A stretch of DNA of 64,000 bases from CAIMWS01 sp964409245. Its GTDB lineage: Bacteria > Verrucomicrobiota > Verrucomicrobiia > Limisphaerales > UBA1319. Below the pieces are notes generated by a model. The model was given only the letters and a program-made list of their open reading frames with translations, was not told where the DNA came from and searched no databases. Of this stretch, positions 61,495 to 64,000 are shown in pieces. The stretch's first letter is position 1; every line of letters begins with the position of its first letter. Location: positions 4,546 to 68,545 of the forward strand of contig CAYPCQ010000034.1 in NCBI GenBank assembly GCA_964409245.1. The letters are read 5' to 3'. Both the position numbers and the translations under genes were made by a program.

Positions 61495-63414
61495 TTACTG
61501 CGGTTGGGCGGCCACCCGAAAAAACGGAAACCGGGTGGCGCTGGAAATAGAAAATGATTGCCGAGAGCCATCCGCGCTGGCCACCACAACGCCGGGAATG
61601 GCTTGCCAACGGGCCAAGTCGCCACCTTCCACCTGGTAATGGTAGCCAGGCAAAGCGGTCCAAGTGAGCTGCCGTCCGCCATCGGAGCCGGCCAGGGCCA
61701 TTACCCGCAGTTCGCTCTGCTCGATTTGAACAAGTTGTTCGGCCCGGCCTAAAGCATTGGCCACCCGGACTTGGTGCTGACCAAGGGCCAGCAGGATTTT
61801 CCACTCCCCCGGTCCGGTGCGCACCGCCCGGTGGCCATCCACGGTTACCTCGGAGGCATCCACAGCCGCCAAGGCCAGGGTCACCAGCGGGCCATAGCCG
61901 GACACTTTGGCCGGGCACCGCGCAAGTTGGGGAGCGCCCACCGGCAGATGCCACTTGGCCAGCAGGCCTGGCTGGCATTGGGCACTATGGTCGGCGTCGA
62001 AATAAAGGTTGCGCAACTCATGGGTGACCGAGGCGCCGGGATCCAGGGCCAGGGCGCTGACACGGCCCTGCTGGAGGCCGGCGAGCCAATCCGCCAAATT
62101 CACTGGCAGACGGAGCCAGCCCTCCCGCCCGGCTAATTGGGCCTGGCCGTAGTACTCGGTAAAGCTCCCGGCCAAGGTTCCATTGGACCATGGGGTTCCC
62201 GCCGCCTTGCCCGAAAAAGCGGCTTCGTTCGGCCGCCAATCCGCATCGGCGGCGGGCAGGGCGCGCACCTCCACGGCAAAGGTTCCCACCCCGCTGGACA
62301 CATGGAGCCAAAGCCAGGCTTCGTCGATCACGGCCTGGTTGGGGATCTGGCCGGCGCGGAGGCCAAACACCCCCTCCAAGCCAATCAATGCCATCCCGCT
62401 GGCGGCGGGAAAGCTGCGGGGCTGCTGGATGCCAATTTCTTCGCGGCCAGACAGGTTGAGGCCAGGCTGCAGCTCACAAACCTGCAGATCCTTCCACTGG
62501 GCGCGCAAAACCTGGCCCGCCTGGCCCGCCACGGTCCCCAAGAGAACCGGATCTGCCTTGCCCACCACCCAGGTTTGTTCAGCCTGGGCTGCCGGCAGCC
62601 AGGCCAGCAAGGCTAAAGAAGCTGCCAGCTGCCGGCCATTCCTTCGCCTCACCATGCTCCAGCCCAACAGGCCCAAGCCTGCCACCAAAGCGATGCTTGA
62701 AGGCTCGGGCACGGGGGTGAAATCCACTAACAAGCCGGGCGCAGTGGCGGAATTGCCGGCTGAATCGTCAAAGGCATAGAAATTGGCGGCGCCGACCACC
62801 GGTGTCGAACTGCCCTCTAATACCAAACCGCCTATAGTCCCCTGGCGATAATCCTGCAAGGCCTCCGTGACGTCCACCGCATACCACCCGGTGGCGGAGG
62901 GGGCGGTGATCGTGCCATAGCTCACGCTCAGGGCGTTGCCAAAATTGCCGGAACCGCTGCCCAAGTTCCATTGCACGCCCGAACTCATTTGGTTGAAGGT
63001 GGCCTCGGATTCGCTCCAACCTGCTGCGGAGGCATTCAACCCCTTGAGATTGATGGCGGGAACACCGGAACGGGTATCTATATTCAAATAGAGGTACGCG
63101 TGGTTAATGGTGGCATCACTGGGAATCCCAGCCCCCCCGAAAAGGCCCGAAAAAGACATCAACAAGTCAGCCTGGATTGGCTTTGGCGAATCCACCCTAT
63201 ATTGCTGAACCGCATTTTGACCGGAGGTGGACCAAACCGAGTCTGGTGAAGTGGGCATGATGGTCGTGTCCTGTATCGTAATATGAGCCGACAAATCAGC
63301 CGCCACGGGCGCCGCACCGCCCTGTAGATCGTAATACCAGACGACCGCGGCTCGCGTATCGATCCCCATCACCCATCCGAAAACCGCCAGAACCAACCAC
63401 CACTTATTGCTCAT
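61495..63414 (-). CDS. DNRLRE-type surface protein with internal PEP-CTERM followed by second signal peptide
   Basis: 639 residues from the ATG at 63414, preceded by a strong GCGGAGGA. Order: signal peptide (about 1-22), a DNRLRE-like beta domain (about 35-225, with DATINHAYLYLNIDTRSG and VDVTEALQDYRQG), a complete PEP-CTERM sorting signal (VPEPSSIALVAGLGLLGWS, 235-253, then MVRRRN 254-259), directly a second signal-like segment ending LPAAQA (about 277), a second DNRLRE-like domain (to about 470) and a C-terminal beta domain with YHYQVEGGDLARW. The frame is continuous with no stop at the join. An ATG at 62655 would start the second half alone. Possibly two ancestral genes fused by loss of a stop codon. 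Confidence 0.85.
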   Translation of the reverse strand: MSNKWWLVLAVFGWVMGIDTRAAVVWYYDLQGGAAPVAADLSAHITIQDTTIMPTSPDSVWSTSGQNAVQQYRVDSPKPIQADLLMSFSGLFGGAGIPSDATINHAYLYLNIDTRSGVPAINLKGLNASAAGWSESEATFNQMSSGVQWNLGSGSGNFGNALSVSYGTITAPSATGWYAVDVTEALQDYRQGTIGGLVLEGSSTPVVGAANFYAFDDSAGNSATAPGLLVDFTPVPEPSSIALVAGLGLLGWSMVRRRNGRQLAASLALLAWLPAAQAEQTWVVGKADPVLLGTVAGQAGQVLRAQWKDLQVCELQPGLNLSGREEIGIQQPRSFPAASGMALIGLEGVFGLRAGQIPNQAVIDEAWLWLHVSSGVGTFAVEVRALPAADADWRPNEAAFSGKAAGTPWSNGTLAGSFTEYYGQAQLAGREGWLRLPVNLADWLAGLQQGRVSALALDPGASVTHELRNLYFDADHSAQCQPGLLAKWHLPVGAPQLARCPAKVSGYGPLVTLALAAVDASEVTVDGHRAVRTGPGEWKILLALGQHQVRVANALGRAEQLVQIEQSELRVMALAGSDGGRQLTWTALPGYHYQVEGGDLARWQAIPGVVVASADGSRQSFSISSATRFPFFRVAAQPQ

Positions 63415-63499
63415 AAATCCTCCGCCCGCCTTCCAACTTGTTCCAAGTGTTGCCGTCAACTGCCGCGCGCAGGTTAGGCAAACCACCCCCACCCAGCAA

Positions 63500-63515
63500 T
63501 AGGACCTTAGTCCTA
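63500..63515. promoter_or_regulatory. Candidate operator palindrome upstream of the PEP-CTERM fusion gene
   Basis: TAGGAC-CTTA-GTCCTA: perfect six-base arms, 86 bases before the ATG at 63414. A weak promoter (TTGACG, 17 bases, TTGGAA on the minus strand) lies between it and the gene, as expected if an activator of the LuxR/NarL type binds here. No other feature was seen in 63415-63691. Confidence 0.4.
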
Positions 63516-63691
63516 CACTGCCGCTTGACAATGGACATCCTGTGGGAACCGGTTTCACCACCCATTGGCAGCCAAACCAGTATGGGAGACTTGCGCTTCT
63601 TCGGCGCGCGCCAGATGGAACCGCAGGCTATCCTCCAGTCAAATCCAGACGGTGGCCATGGTTTGAACGGATTCCGTGGCGGGGGACTGGT

Positions 63692-64000
63692 TTAAGAATA
63701 ACGGCGAGGTGGCGGGGCTTTCACAAACTGGGTGGCGCGCAGATGGATCGGCTCCAACCGGGAGGCGGATGCGGCAGATCTCAGATCCTGGCTGCCGCTG
63801 AACCATTTGGGGCAGCCCGGGCCCAGGATAACCACCCCGGAGGCAGACAGGGTTTGAATCGTTTCCGCCGGAACCATGCGCAAAGGTTCCTACGCAGCCT
63901 CGTTGGGGCCGTGGATTTCCCCGTGAAACAGGTAGAACTCCCCACGCTGGGCAGCGACGCCAATTTGCTCTCCATCGCAAGCAACCGGTTCTCCGCATCC
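63692..64000 (-). pseudogene. GYF_2-like protein fragment with one in-frame TAG, 5' end cut by window
   Basis: One minus-strand frame reads from the edge through EPVACDGEQIGVAAQRGEFY and LFHGEIHGPNEAA to a TAG (63892-63890), then continues in the same frame as EPLRMVPAETIQTLSASGVV to a TAA at 63692. The pattern (aromatic, GxIxGP, then a T(L/V)xxxGxxxW end: CPKWFSGSQDL) resembles a GYF_2 domain that the TAG cuts in two. Either a nonsense mutation or two separate short genes (an ATG lies at 63877). Other frames here are incoherent. Moderate to low certainty. Confidence 0.42.

Overview
The window looks like a Verrucomicrobiota chromosome, probably of the Pedosphaera/Limisphaerales type. This is inferred from gene content, not from a marker gene: a DUF6600 protein at the left edge, many large secreted glycoside hydrolases and esterases, a rhamnose locus joined to lutABC, a PEP-CTERM protein and a fused SecDF. 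No rRNA, CRISPR array, transposase or integrase was seen.

Layout. 1-1584 is the 3'-truncated DUF6600 gene. 2168-4215 (minus) holds a SASA-type acetylesterase followed by a Sel1-repeat protein. 4300-5574 is an AraC regulator with a perfect 363-bp in-frame internal duplication. It diverges from a plus-strand run of eleven genes (5736-20382): rhaA, rhaT, a GH78 rhamnosidase, lutA, lutB, lutC, a Tat-type PHP hydrolase, a CE7-like esterase, an unrecognised 628-aa secreted protein, a SUMF1-like lipoprotein and an outer-membrane-channel-like protein. The run ends at a clear bidirectional terminator. It can release rhamnose, import it, isomerise it, and oxidise the lactate that lactaldehyde gives; rhaB and rhaD are absent here.

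20467-24161 (minus) has gltD, cysK and an M14 peptidase. 24366-32133 (minus) is a GH172, GH95, GH2 degradation cluster without SusC/SusD. Then come a B12-binding radical SAM gene, an apparent radC remnant, an ABC-2 permease, a glutaminase-A-like protein, a GT2, a propeller histidine kinase, an M91-type protease and an unknown gene.

43184-49509 is housekeeping on the plus strand: yajC, secDF, terC, recJ, ispD. A second GH172 and a GH38 mannosidase (minus) sit directly behind a gene for selenocysteine tRNA (selC, 53327-53420), the most informative RNA feature of the window. 53623-58133 (plus) has a propeller protein, a double NIPSNAP protein, ndk, a small secreted protein, a threonine aldolase and a 21-residue-repeat protein, followed on the minus strand by mrp.

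The right end (minus) carries a two-gene surface-protein unit: a protein with a PEP-CTERM signal in its middle that runs straight into a second signal peptide, and a secreted protein with tail-fibre-like repeats. A candidate operator palindrome lies upstream. At the edge is a fragment whose reading frame is broken by one TAG. The least conventional biology lies in the selC locus, the internal PEP-CTERM fusion and the duplicated AraC regulator.
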